From: an uncultured Clostridia bacterium
Lineage (GTDB): Bacteria; Bacillota; Clostridia; TANB77; CAG-508
Direction: 5' to 3'
DNA: 45,719 nucleotides
NCBI GenBank assembly: GCA_944391015.1
Contig: CALXRZ010000007.1
Coordinates: 1 to 45,719, forward strand
Shown: one piece after another, positions 1 to 9,473 of the stretch
How the letters are laid out: the number at the start of each line of letters is the position of its first letter
How positions within the stretch are numbered: the first letter of the stretch is position 1
Program-made: the position numbers and the translations under genes
Notes under the pieces: generated by a model
The model's database searches: none
What the model saw: the letters and a program-made list of their open reading frames with translations, nothing else
What the model was told of the DNA's origin: nothing

Positions 1-144
1 TTTTGCTTTTAAATAGCTTTTTCTCGGTAATTAGAAGTTACTTTTTCTAAATAGAATTCACTTTTACAGTTGACCACACATTTGTTATTGGATAGTAGTT
101 TTAAGAATCTTTATAAAAACTAGCTAGTATGTATAAATGCACAC

Positions 145-675
145 TTAGCCCACAACCTGCTTTTTCTTCTTATATACTAGGTCATGCGCCACACTTGCCC
201 AGTTGTCCATTTCTACTGTTCTAATTTGTAGTTCAGCTTTAATTGGAATTGTTACTTCTTCTATTTTACACTTATACCTAAATATTATATGATAACTTGT
301 ATAGCCACTTTCTTTTGGTTTTCGTATATAATCCTTTTCTTTTAATATTTCAAAACGAGCATCGTTTTTTACTAGGTTAGCTATCTCATAAATTTCATTC
401 AAATTATTACATACAATTCTTATTCCTATCAAATCATTTATTTTTTCTATTACATTGTTCCACGTAAGTTCGTAACCTTTGTGTTCCATTTTTTCAATTA
501 AACTTACATAAGATTTTATTCTTGATTCTATTTTAGTTATTTGCTCTATTTTTCCTCCATTCTTTAGTACATCTTTTACTTCATTTAATACTATACTTCT
601 TGCTATATTTATAATATAATACATATTTTCATACATATCATATATGCTATACGTATTAAAATCTACTTTGTCCAT
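145..675 (-). CDS. Small alarmone synthetase (RelA/SpoT domain, RelQ/YjbM-like)
   Basis: The 176-residue protein is a single RelA/SpoT nucleotidyltransferase domain. It would transfer pyrophosphate from ATP to GDP or GTP to make (p)ppGpp in the cytosol. Visible landmarks are RIKSYVSLIEKM near residue 52, DLIGIRIVC near 82, the substrate-loop-like PKESGYTSYH near 119, and AELQIRT followed by DNWASVAHDLVY near 148-168. There is no HD hydrolase, TGS or ACT domain, so it belongs to the small synthetases rather than to bifunctional Rel. At 176 residues it is a little shorter than typical RelQ (about 210), and it ends in a basic tail (YKKKKQ). An AAGGAGAG ribosome site lies about 14 nt before the ATG, which is rather far. 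It is divergent from mutS2, with repeat copy 1 between them. The family is secure; synthetase activity is inferred. Confidence 0.85.
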   Translation of the reverse strand: MDKVDFNTYSIYDMYENMYYIINIARSIVLNEVKDVLKNGGKIEQITKIESRIKSYVSLIEKMEHKGYELTWNNVIEKINDLIGIRIVCNNLNEIYEIANLVKNDARFEILKEKDYIRKPKESGYTSYHIIFRYKCKIEEVTIPIKAELQIRTVEMDNWASVAHDLVYKKKKQVVG

Positions 676-810
676 CGTCTTATAGTGTTCTCTCCTTTCA
701 GTTTAAGTTTGGAATTTCTATTATACTACTAATTTTATTTTTTTCAATACATTTATCAAAATTTTCTTCCAAATAATGTAAATTTTTATTGCTGTTCACA
801 GTTATTATTT

Positions 811-965
811 TGTCGTAGCAATGTTTATTTTAATTTTATGTTGGAGTGATTAAGGTGGGAACCGACAAGTTTACAAACTGTTAAACGACACTTTAGTAAA
901 GTTTTTACAGTTTGTACGCAGTTGGGGGCCGGAAACATAAAATTCAAATATACATTGCTACGACA
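811..965 (+). repeat. Palindrome-flanked structured element, copy 1 of 5
   Basis: The outer arms (811-842 and 934-965) are complementary at 30 of 32 positions and begin TGTCGTAGCAATGT. The conserved core runs from GTGATTAAGGTGGGAACC (846-863) to GTTGGGGGCC (921-930), 85 nt. An inner stem pairs ACAAACTGT with ACAGTTTGT. The core matches four other places in this window, but the arms match none of them. It lies between the divergent relQ-like and mutS2 genes. I cannot assign it to a named RNA family. Confidence 0.85.
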
Positions 966-1020
966 TTTAGAGCCAACTATGAATTTCAACAAATTTTCCC
1001 TACCCAAACTCAATTAACTA

Positions 1021-1029
1021 TGATATAAT
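1021..1029 (+). promoter_or_regulatory. Extended -10 promoter for mutS2
   Basis: TGATATAAT is an extended -10 box (TGn plus TATAAT) 24 nt before the mutS2 ATG. No good -35 box is seen at the usual spacing, which is common for extended -10 promoters. Confidence 0.5.
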
Positions 1030-1053
1030 ATATATTATTTATGGAGGAAAAAA

Positions 1054-3378
1054 ATGAACACAAAATATTTAAAAACTTTAGAATTTGATAAAATTATCGA
1101 AAAATTAACTACATACTGTAAAACATATATAGGAAAACAAAATATGGCTAATTTGCTTCCTACTTTTAATCAGTATCAAGTAACAAATTTACTAGAACTT
1201 ACAAATGAGGCAACTAGCTTAATTTATAGAAAAGGCAATATGCCTCTTCCCGATTTACCTAATATTGAAATTAGTGTTAAAAGCTTAGAAAGTGGTGCTA
1301 CTTTGTCTATTTCTGCTTTATTAAATATTGCTAGATTTTTAAAAATATCGCGTGAAGTTAAGGAATATTTTTCTTCTAGTGATGATATAGATTTGTCTAG
1401 CTATACTAAGTTAAGCGATATATTTGAATCAATCTATACTAATAAAAGTATTGAGGATAAAATTTTTTCAATTATATTAGATGAAAATACTATAGCTGAC
1501 AATGCTTCTTCTAAGCTAAGTAGTATTAGACGTCAAGCTAAAAAGTTAGAGCAAGAAATACGTGATAAGTTAAATTCTTTTATTCACTCTAGTACTTATT
1601 CTAAATATATTATGGATCCAATTATTACTATTAGAGAAAATAGGTATGTACTTCCAATTAAAGAAGAATACAAGTCTCAAGTTAAAGGCTTTATTCACGA
1701 TGTTTCAAGTAGTGGCTCTACTGTATTTATTGAGCCTATTAGTGTGTTTGACCTTAACAGTGAAATTTCTAATCTTAAAATAGAGGAAGAAATTGAAATT
1801 GAACGAATTTTAGCAGAGCTTTCTAGTATGCTTTATGACTATACTTTTGCTATGAAAAACAATATATCTACACTTGGAGATTTAGATTTAATATTTGCTA
1901 AAGCAAGCTATTCTCTTGATATTGATGGAATTTGTCCTAAAATCAATGATGAAAAATTTGTTGATTTTAAGTCTGCAAGGCATCCTTTAATTGATAAAAA
2001 CGTAGTTGTCCCTATTGATATTTCTATTGGTAAGGATTATTCTTGCTTGGTTATAACTGGTCCTAATACTGGTGGAAAAACAGTTGCTTTAAAAACTACA
2101 GGACTTTTGCTACTTATGGCTTATTCTGGCATATATATTCCTGTTAAAGAGAGCAGTAGCATTTACGTTTTTGATAATATTTTTGTAGATATTGGTGATG
2201 AGCAAAGCATCCAAGAAAATTTAAGTACTTTTTCTTCACATATTTCTAACATTGTGGAAATTACAAATAATATTACAGCTAATAGTCTTGTGTTAGTGGA
2301 CGAACTAGGCTCAGGAACAGACCCTATTGAGGGTGCAAATTTAGCAATTAGTATTTTAGAGTATTTATATAAGGCAAATGCAATTACAATTTGTACTACT
2401 CATTATCAAGAACTTAAAAATTATTGCTTAACTCATAAAGGCTTTCAAAATGCAAGTTTTGAATTTGATTTAGATAATTTAAAACCTACATATAAATTGC
2501 TTATTGGTATTCCTGGAAAGAGCAACGCATTTGCAATTAGTAAAAAATTAGGATTAAATGAAGATATTTTAAAATCAGCTAGTAGCCTTATGAAAAGTCA
2601 AGATGTTAGTATAGAAGAGTTGATGAAAAATATTTATGATAGCAAGCTAGAGATTGAAAAAGAAAAAGAAGAAATACAAAAAAATTCTAGTCAAATTGAA
2701 ACACTTAGAAAATCATTGGAAGCCCAAACCAACAATCAAAAGGAAAAGCAGGATAAAATACTTGATAAAGCTAGAGAGGAAGCAAAACAGATTCTACAAT
2801 CAGCTAAAGATGAAGCCAATTCTGTTATACGTAAATTAAATAATTTAGGGAAAAATGATTTAGCTTCTGCTAATAATTTAAGGAATGAGCTTAATGATAA
2901 GTTAAAAGATTTGAATGCCGATTCTTCAAATGATGGTATAAATTTGGAAAGTTTGCTAGAATTAAATAGTAAATTTAGTTTGAAAAATAGTAAGATAGAT
3001 GGTAATTCAAAAAAAGACTCTGCACACAGTAGCAATTCAACAAAAGGTAATTTTAATAATGTTGGCTCAAATAATAAAGCTTCTAATCATTCATCAGTTA
3101 CATTCGCTAAGAATAACCAGTTTAAAGCTCAACATATTTCTAGCGAAATAAATGTTATTGGTCAAACTGTTGATGAAGCAATTTTTGTAATAGACAAATA
3201 CTTAGATGATTGCGCTATAGCAAAACTTTCTCCTGTACGTATTGTTCACGGCAAGGGCACAGGAAAGCTACGTGAAGGAATTCATAAATTTTTAAGAACT
3301 AATCCACACGTAAAAAGTTTTAGACTTGGAACTTTCGGCGAGGGAGAAATGGGTGTTACAGTAGTTGAATTAAAATAG
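1054..3378 (+). CDS. mutS2: MutS2 (Smr-domain MutS-family ATPase)
   Basis: The 774-residue protein has the MutS2 order: N-terminal core and lever, MutS ATPase with Walker A GPNTGGKT (336-343) and Walker B LVLVDELGSGTDP (412-424), a Lys/Glu-rich coiled coil (about 520-630), an Asn/Ser-rich linker (about 650-695) and a C-terminal Smr domain (about 700-774) with HGKGTGKLR. MutS2 proteins lack the mismatch-binding domain. They are implicated in suppressing recombination and, in Bacillus, in splitting collided ribosomes. The Smr LDLR motif reads INVIG here, so nuclease activity may be weak or lost. A GGAGG site 7 nt before the ATG fixes the start. The gene is monocistronic and ends in a strong hairpin terminator. 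Confidence 0.96.
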   Translation: MNTKYLKTLEFDKIIEKLTTYCKTYIGKQNMANLLPTFNQYQVTNLLELTNEATSLIYRKGNMPLPDLPNIEISVKSLESGATLSISALLNIARFLKISREVKEYFSSSDDIDLSSYTKLSDIFESIYTNKSIEDKIFSIILDENTIADNASSKLSSIRRQAKKLEQEIRDKLNSFIHSSTYSKYIMDPIITIRENRYVLPIKEEYKSQVKGFIHDVSSSGSTVFIEPISVFDLNSEISNLKIEEEIEIERILAELSSMLYDYTFAMKNNISTLGDLDLIFAKASYSLDIDGICPKINDEKFVDFKSARHPLIDKNVVVPIDISIGKDYSCLVITGPNTGGKTVALKTTGLLLLMAYSGIYIPVKESSSIYVFDNIFVDIGDEQSIQENLSTFSSHISNIVEITNNITANSLVLVDELGSGTDPIEGANLAISILEYLYKANAITICTTHYQELKNYCLTHKGFQNASFEFDLDNLKPTYKLLIGIPGKSNAFAISKKLGLNEDILKSASSLMKSQDVSIEELMKNIYDSKLEIEKEKEEIQKNSSQIETLRKSLEAQTNNQKEKQDKILDKAREEAKQILQSAKDEANSVIRKLNNLGKNDLASANNLRNELNDKLKDLNADSSNDGINLESLLELNSKFSLKNSKIDGNSKKDSAHSSNSTKGNFNNVGSNNKASNHSSVTFAKNNQFKAQHISSEINVIGQTVDEAIFVIDKYLDDCAIAKLSPVRIVHGKGTGKLREGIHKFLRTNPHVKSFRLGTFGEGEMGVTVVELK

Positions 3379-3382
3379 GTTA

Positions 3383-3418
3383 TGGACAAAGGGGACTAAT
3401 ACCCTTTGTCCACTTTTT
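3383..3418 (+). terminator. Rho-independent terminator after mutS2
   Basis: TGGACAAAGGG pairs perfectly with CCCTTTGTCCA (11 bp, 8 nt loop) and is followed by CTTTTTAT. It starts 5 nt after the mutS2 stop and reaches the stop of the convergent nucleosidase gene. Confidence 0.85.
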
Positions 3419-4118
3419 ATTTCAAACTCTCTACAAGCAATTCTTGTAAAATTATTGCTTGATTTTTATCTAATGCTTCCCTTGTAATTTCATTATTTGA
3501 AATAATTCTAATTCCTATACAAGGTACGTTAAATTTATTACACACAGAATATACACCTATACTTTCCATATCTTCACAAAGGTTACCAAAGTTATTGCTT
3601 ATCCAATCAATTCTGTCTATTTCTCTGCTAAATACATCTCCACTACCTATAATTCCTGTATATACTTTTCCTGCATACTGTTCTTTCAAGAATTTTTGAA
3701 ACTTTTGCACTAATTCAGAATTTGCACTTTTTATTTCTTTTGCTCTTTTATTTGGCTCCCATTCAAACGGATTTGAGCCCTCTCCTTTATTTTTACTTGG
3801 CATTGAGTATGCATTTATATTACAACATTTTTCGCCAATTATGATGTCACCCGTATGTATACTTTCCCTGTGTGCTCCTGCAATTCCTTGATTTATAACC
3901 ATATGTGGTTTAAATTTTTCTATTCCTATAGTTGTAGCAATAGTTGCATTTATTGTTCCAATTTGCGTTTTTGAAACAACTACATTACAATTCTTGATCT
4001 TTCCTGTATAAAATTCATAATCTAAAATAACATTTTTCTCTTGTTTTTCTAATTTCTCTAGCAATTTCTGTACTTCTATATCCATTGCTCCTTGTATTAA
4101 AATAGTTTTATTTTCCAT
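3417..4118 (-). CDS. Phosphorylase/nucleosidase family protein (MTA/SAH nucleosidase-like)
   Basis: The 233 residues fit the PNP/UDP phosphorylase-MTAN fold. Visible signatures are the INQGIAGAHRESIHTGDIII glycine-rich segment near 75, GSGDVFSREIDRI near 158, and CEDMESIGVYSV near 183, the Glu-Met-Glu-like ribose-binding strand. The family cleaves the N-glycosidic bond of purine nucleosides such as methylthioadenosine and S-adenosylhomocysteine. The segment that normally carries the catalytic Asp (SD in MTAN) reads RIISNNE, so the acid is replaced by Asn. Asn at this position is known from 6-oxopurine-specific phosphorylases, so the substrate may be inosine- or guanosine-like rather than MTA/SAH. 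AGGAAAGGA precedes the ATG. The fold is secure; the substrate is open. Confidence 0.75.
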   Translation of the reverse strand: MENKTILIQGAMDIEVQKLLEKLEKQEKNVILDYEFYTGKIKNCNVVVSKTQIGTINATIATTIGIEKFKPHMVINQGIAGAHRESIHTGDIIIGEKCCNINAYSMPSKNKGEGSNPFEWEPNKRAKEIKSANSELVQKFQKFLKEQYAGKVYTGIIGSGDVFSREIDRIDWISNNFGNLCEDMESIGVYSVCNKFNVPCIGIRIISNNEITREALDKNQAIILQELLVESLK

Positions 4119-4151
4119 TTTTTATCTCATTCCTTTCCTAAGGCACAAACT

Positions 4152-4275
4152 GGTTGGAAAAGAATTAAATTTTGACTAGGAAAACGAGTTTAAAATTTAT
4201 GAGGCGTACTCTGTGTACGTTGATTAAATTTTAAACGATGTTTGACAACGTCAAAAGTGTAATTCTTTTTCAACC
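4152..4275. repeat. Long imperfect hairpin (124 nt)
   Basis: The outer arms pair GGTTGGAAAAGAATTA with its complement at the right end. They continue through TTTTGAC and GTTTAAAATTT blocks to a CGTAC/GTACG tip near 4205-4220. It fills most of the gap between the nucleosidase start and the mtaB end. No T-tract is present at either end, so a plain terminator is unlikely. Its sequence does not match the five-copy family. Confidence 0.65.
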
Positions 4276-4363
4276 TTTACTCCATTTTTTATTGTATAGT
4301 CAAAGCTTTCTTCTATTGTATATAGTTACTTTCTAATGTGTTTTAGGTATGGTCACTTAGTTC

Positions 4364-4867
4364 TTATTCGTCCAGCTTTCCAACTAGCTCTATGCCATCT
4401 AAGTCTATTATTTCTACTTTTTCTATTGCATTTTCTAGCTTGTGTTCTTTTTCCTCTACTTTTACTACAATGTAGTTTGTTGTATGTCCTTTTATGAACT
4501 TCTTGCCATTTTCTAAATGTGGTTCTTCAAAAAGTACCTCCACTATTTTTCCAATGTACTTTTTATTGTATTCCCTTTCATTTTCGTCTGATAGAGCTAT
4601 TAGTTTTCTACTTCTTTCCTCTTTTACATTTCCATCTACTTGATTTGGCATTACTGCTGCTTTTGTACCTTTTCGTTGAGAGTATTTGAATATGTGTGTT
4701 TTATAAAATTTTATTTTTTGCAGAAATTTATATGTAGTATTAAACTCTTCCTCTGTTTCTCCTGGGAAGCCTACAATTATGTCTGTTGTAAGTGCCACAT
4801 TAGGATATGCATTTCGTAATAATTGCACCCCTGCTTCAAATTCTTCTATAGTGTACCTTCTATTCAT
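4364..4867 (-). pseudogene. mtaB: mtaB, C-terminal part (downstream of frameshift)
   Basis: This open frame is the second half of the radical-SAM methylthiotransferase begun at 5795. The frame is open on its upstream side to about 4987, reading GSLEPTLITKGFVDRL then LSLQSGCNETLKR before the ATG used for the listed boundary. It carries the end of the radical-SAM barrel (TDIIVGFPGETEEEF) and a TRAM-like C-terminal domain (about residues 95-160). That domain binds tRNA in this family. No ribosome-binding site precedes the internal ATG, so it is probably not a separate gene. It is joined to the N-terminal half if one base near 4988 is removed. Confidence 0.85.
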
Positions 4868-4976
4868 TCTTTTTAAAGTTTCGTTACAGCCACTTTGTAA
4901 TGATAAGTGAAAATGGTCACATATTTTTTCTAGTTTGGATAATCTATCTACAAACCCTTTTGTAATTAACGTTGGT

Positions 4977-5795
4977 TCAAGTGACCCGAAGCCTAATTCG
5001 TTTTATACCGTCGATTTGATTTATTTTTTCTAATAAATCAATCAGTTTAAAGTCTCTATCTTTAAAATCTCTACCATACGAAGCAAGATGTATACCTGTT
5101 ATTACCACTTCTTTTATACCTTTTTCAGCAATTTTGGTTATTTCGCTAACTACATTTTCTGGCTTTCTACTTCTTATATGCCCTCTTGCAAAAGGTATTA
5201 TGCAGTATGAACAAAATCTATCGCAACCATCTTGTACTTTTATAACAGCTCTTGTTTTTTCTGTAAATGTAACATCTCCAAAATCTACGTATTCTTCACA
5301 ATGAAGCACATCATTCACATCGATTTTTTTGTTTGTTGTGGTATCATTTTTGTTATTAGTACTTACTTCTTTGCCATACTTCTTGTTTAAGACTTCTTTT
5401 TTTTCATTGCTATTTTTTTTATCAGTTATATTTTGTGCTTGCTTTTCTTTTAGCCTTTCATTTACTAATGCACATATATTTTTCTTTTCATTGGTTCCAA
5501 GTATTAAATCAATTTCTGGAATTTTTTCTAGTTCATCCTTAGCTACTTGCGCATAGCAACCAACAGCAACAAGGATAGCCTTTGGATTCAATTCCTTAAC
5601 TCGTCTAAGCATTTGCCTAGATTTTCTATCTGCCATGTTAGTTACTGTGCATGTATTTACTATATATACATCTGCTTTTTCATCAAATTCTGCTATTTTA
5701 TATCCATCTTTCATAAATTCTTGTATCATTGCATTTGTTTCGTATTGATTTACTTTACAACCTAAAGTACAAAATGCTACAGTTTTGTTTTCCAT
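4977..5795 (-). pseudogene. mtaB: mtaB, N-terminal part (tRNA t6A37 methylthiotransferase), frameshifted
   Basis: Intact MtaB adds a methylthio group to N6-threonylcarbamoyladenosine at tRNA position 37, using two iron-sulfur clusters. This half shows the UPF0004 domain cysteines (FCTLGCKVNQYET near 8, NTCTVT near 47, GCYAQ near 79) and the radical-SAM triad CDRFCSYC near 191. It has an unusual Lys/Asn-rich linker (about 120-165). The frame then runs KRIRLRVT and stops. Dropping one base at about 4988 (CTTCGGGTC to CTTGGGTC on the coding strand) restores the conserved RLGSLEP and rejoins the C-terminal half. AGGAG lies 7 nt before the ATG. It could be a true pseudogene or a sequencing or assembly error. 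Confidence 0.9.
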
Positions 5796-5886
5796 TTATT
5801 ATCTCCTGCTTTCTATTTTTAATTAGTACCTTTATATGTCTAAAATTATTAGATCTCTTATGCATTTATATTATATCATAATTCAT

Positions 5887-5926
5887 TATGTTTTAATATT
5901 AGTTAGAAAAATAATATTAAAACATA
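5887..5926. other. AT-rich hairpin in the mtaB upstream gap
   Basis: TATGTTTTAATATTA (5887-5901) is the exact complement of 5912-5926, with a 10 nt loop. On the + strand it is followed by TTTTTAT. No + strand gene ends before it, so a terminator role is uncertain. The 250 bp gap between mtaB and the next gene otherwise holds only the terminator at 6005-6035. Confidence 0.5.
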
Positions 5927-6004
5927 TTTTTATCCATTCAAGCAAAATTATATTAGTTAATCCATAACCTATTCTTTCTAACAAAAATTATAATTAAAAC
6001 CAAC

Positions 6005-6035
6005 CAGAGTGGCCTTATAAAATAAAGCCACCCTG
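6005..6035 (-). terminator. Terminator hairpin after the small membrane-protein gene
   Basis: Read on the - strand, CAGGGTGGCTTTAT pairs with ATAAGGCCACTCTG (two mismatches) and is followed by GGTTGGTTTT. It lies 12 nt past the stop of the 6048-6266 gene. Confidence 0.6.
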
Positions 6036-6047
6036 ATTTTGAGAATT

Positions 6048-6266
6048 TTATATATTTGCTACTGTCCATGCTACTCCGAAAAAGCAGCAGATTACATAGA
6101 TTATGAATACTGGCTCTGCTATTTTCTCGTGCCGCTTAATCCACATCTGGATTTTGAATTCTAAATCTGGCCACTTCATGTACAGCAGATTTACAATGAC
6201 ATCAGCTGCTGCCAGCAGTATGAACATAGTAGAACCTATTCTTCCAAAAGTATCCAAAATATTCAT
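6048..6266 (-). CDS. Small two-helix membrane protein, unknown
   Basis: I chose the ATG at 6266 because AAGGAG lies 6 nt before it; an upstream in-frame ATG at 6287 would place that site inside the gene. The resulting 72-residue protein has two hydrophobic segments (about 10-30 and 49-69) joined by a charged loop (KIQMWIKRHEKIAE). This suggests a hairpin membrane protein with a short soluble loop. No family is recognised. It follows the 6372-6740 gene in the same direction with a roughly 105 bp gap, and the two share a less AT-rich composition than their neighbours. Its own terminator follows. They may have arrived together by transfer, which is inferred. Confidence 0.65.
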   Translation of the reverse strand: MNILDTFGRIGSTMFILLAAADVIVNLLYMKWPDLEFKIQMWIKRHEKIAEPVFIIYVICCFFGVAWTVANI

Positions 6267-6371
6267 AAAATTCTCCTTTTGGTCCATTTGTAACCAAACT
6301 CTAGCCAGTAAAATAGAACTTGAAATATCAACTTCTATCTCTTAAATGCAATCTTTTTTAGCTTTGTCTTA

Positions 6372-6740
6372 TTAAACTTTCTTTCTTTTTTTTACTCCTT
6401 TCCAATATGCCTTCATAATTTCTTCTTTCTTGAAGTTCTTATGGTTCACCTTAATGGTAACCCCATTAAATTCGAACTCTACACCTTCAAAAACAGAATT
6501 ATACTCAAATGCTTTCATTACCTCCCTAGGGAAGTTAGAGCCATTAAGGAAGCACCCTTCTACCAATTCTGCTAAATCTTCAATATAGCAGATTGGATCC
6601 GGCTGAATAGTTGCCCAACCGTGAGAATAAGATCTCACCTTAATCGTTTTAATTTTTCCACGACTTTCAACCCGAAATTCACGAGTCATATTGTCATGAC
6701 TGCATACTTTTTCGAAGTGTACCAAAGTTACATTTACCAT
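6372..6740 (-). CDS. Hypothetical protein, unknown
   Basis: The start is set at 6740 because AGGAGG lies 6 nt upstream (CAGGAGGAATAGCTATGG). The longer frame from 6767 would translate through that site. The 122-residue product is soluble, mixed alpha/beta by eye, with a basic C-terminus (WKGVKKRKKV). It has no signal peptide or membrane segment and contains three Cys. I do not recognise a domain. Codon use is visibly less AT-rich than groEL or mtaB on either side (for example GGATCCGGCTG, GTTGCCCAACC). It probably forms a pair with the small membrane protein downstream. Confidence 0.6.
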   Translation of the reverse strand: MVNVTLVHFEKVCSHDNMTREFRVESRGKIKTIKVRSYSHGWATIQPDPICYIEDLAELVEGCFLNGSNFPREVMKAFEYNSVFEGVEFEFNGVTIKVNHKNFKKEEIMKAYWKGVKKRKKV

Positions 6741-6858
6741 AGCTATTCCTCCTGTTGTAAATTGCACTTGTTACTGTTTCTTATTGCGATTAACTGACTA
6801 CATATATATCGCATAAATTATATTATATAATAAATTTACATAAATTTCAAGTGAAAAT

Positions 6859-6887
6859 GAGAAATTGGGGACTGTCCCCAATTTCTC
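6859..6887 (-). terminator. Terminator after groEL
   Basis: GAGAAATTGGGGAC is followed after a single base by its exact complement (14 bp stem), 17 nt beyond the groEL stop. On the - strand ATTTTC follows. The GGGGAC/GTCCCC type of hairpin is common at clostridial gene ends. Confidence 0.75.
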
Positions 6888-6903
6888 ACTATTTTACATA
6901 ATT

Positions 6904-8544
<1,641 letters not shown>

Positions 8545-8737
8545 TTACCTCCTAAAATTTTTTAATTTATTTCTGTTGTCTTCTCTTTTATGTCTTTTAT
8601 CGCAAAATTTTTAATTGCATTTTTTCAATATTAACTGCCTTTAAAATCTATTGTTCTTCATTATGTTATTCAGTTGATTTGAACTCATCCTAATTGTTTT
8701 ACCAATTCCAATTAGTATATAAAATCTTTACTATTTT

Positions 8738-9025
<288 letters not shown>

Positions 9026-9185
9026 CTACCTCCTTAAAATATTGCTACCATTTATTTAAAATAATATGTACAAAATATAAATATATGATTTATATTTTTA
9101 GACAAATGATAATTTACCTAGACAAGTTAATTTCAAAATCATTGTCTAAGTTTTCTAAAAAATTGTTGTATATTAGAGCAATTTT

Positions 9186-9212
9186 TTAGCAGTCTTTCTT
9201 TAAGACTGCTAA
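9186..9212 (-). promoter_or_regulatory. CIRCE-type HrcA operator of groESL
   Basis: TTAGCAGTC, nine bases, then GACTGCTAA. The CIRCE consensus is TTAGCACTC-N9-GAGTGCTAA, so each arm differs by one base, and the two changes preserve the dyad. It lies just downstream of the -10 box, where HrcA binding blocks transcription. Spacing, symmetry and position all fit. Confidence 0.88.
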
Positions 9213-9213
9213 A

Positions 9214-9242
9214 AATATATACCCTTTTTGATTAAAAGTCAA
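9214..9242 (-). promoter_or_regulatory. Sigma-A promoter of groES-groEL
   Basis: On the - strand, TTGACT (9242-9237), a 17 bp spacer, and TATATT (9219-9214). The predicted start site falls inside the CIRCE dyad. Confidence 0.85.
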
Positions 9243-9303
9243 TACTTATTTTTAATTTTCACAAAATGTTCACATTTCTTGTTTGAATTTGCAATTTAAT
9301 TTA

Positions 9304-9458
9304 AAAAGTGAGCAATGTATTTTTTATTTTTGGTTTGAGTGCTTAAGGTGGGGACCAACAAGGTACAAGTTGTTAAACTGAGCATTTTGCGAAGTTTATA
9401 CAACTTGTTCGATGTTGGGGGCCGAAAACCAAAAATAAAAAATACATTGCTCACTTTT
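9304..9458 (+). repeat. Palindrome-flanked structured element, copy 2 of 5
   Basis: The arms (left from 9304, right to 9458) are essentially perfect over more than 30 bp and include GTGAGCAATGTATTTTTTA. The core blocks are GTGCTTAAGGTGGGGACC (9339-9356) and GTTGGGGGCC (9414-9423), 85 nt. The inner stem reads ACAAGTTGT with ACAACTTGT, whereas the other copies have ACAAACTGT with ACAGTTTGT. This is a compensatory double change. It sits between the groES promoter and the end of the methyltransferase gene. Confidence 0.88.
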
Positions 9459-9473
9459 ATATAGATGCAAATT

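Noticed and set aside
1..144. Possible gene or terminator downstream of the alarmone synthetase
   Set aside because: Only weak pairing (TAGCTTTTTCTCGG region) and no ORF; too close to the edge to judge.
825..1013. 62-codon minus-strand ORF, with look-alikes at 9296-9505 and 40732-40959 sharing FPAPNC and VPTLSTQ-like peptides
   Set aside because: These are translations of the repeated non-coding core. They have no ribosome sites, differ in frame and ends, and the core varies by base pairing rather than by codon.
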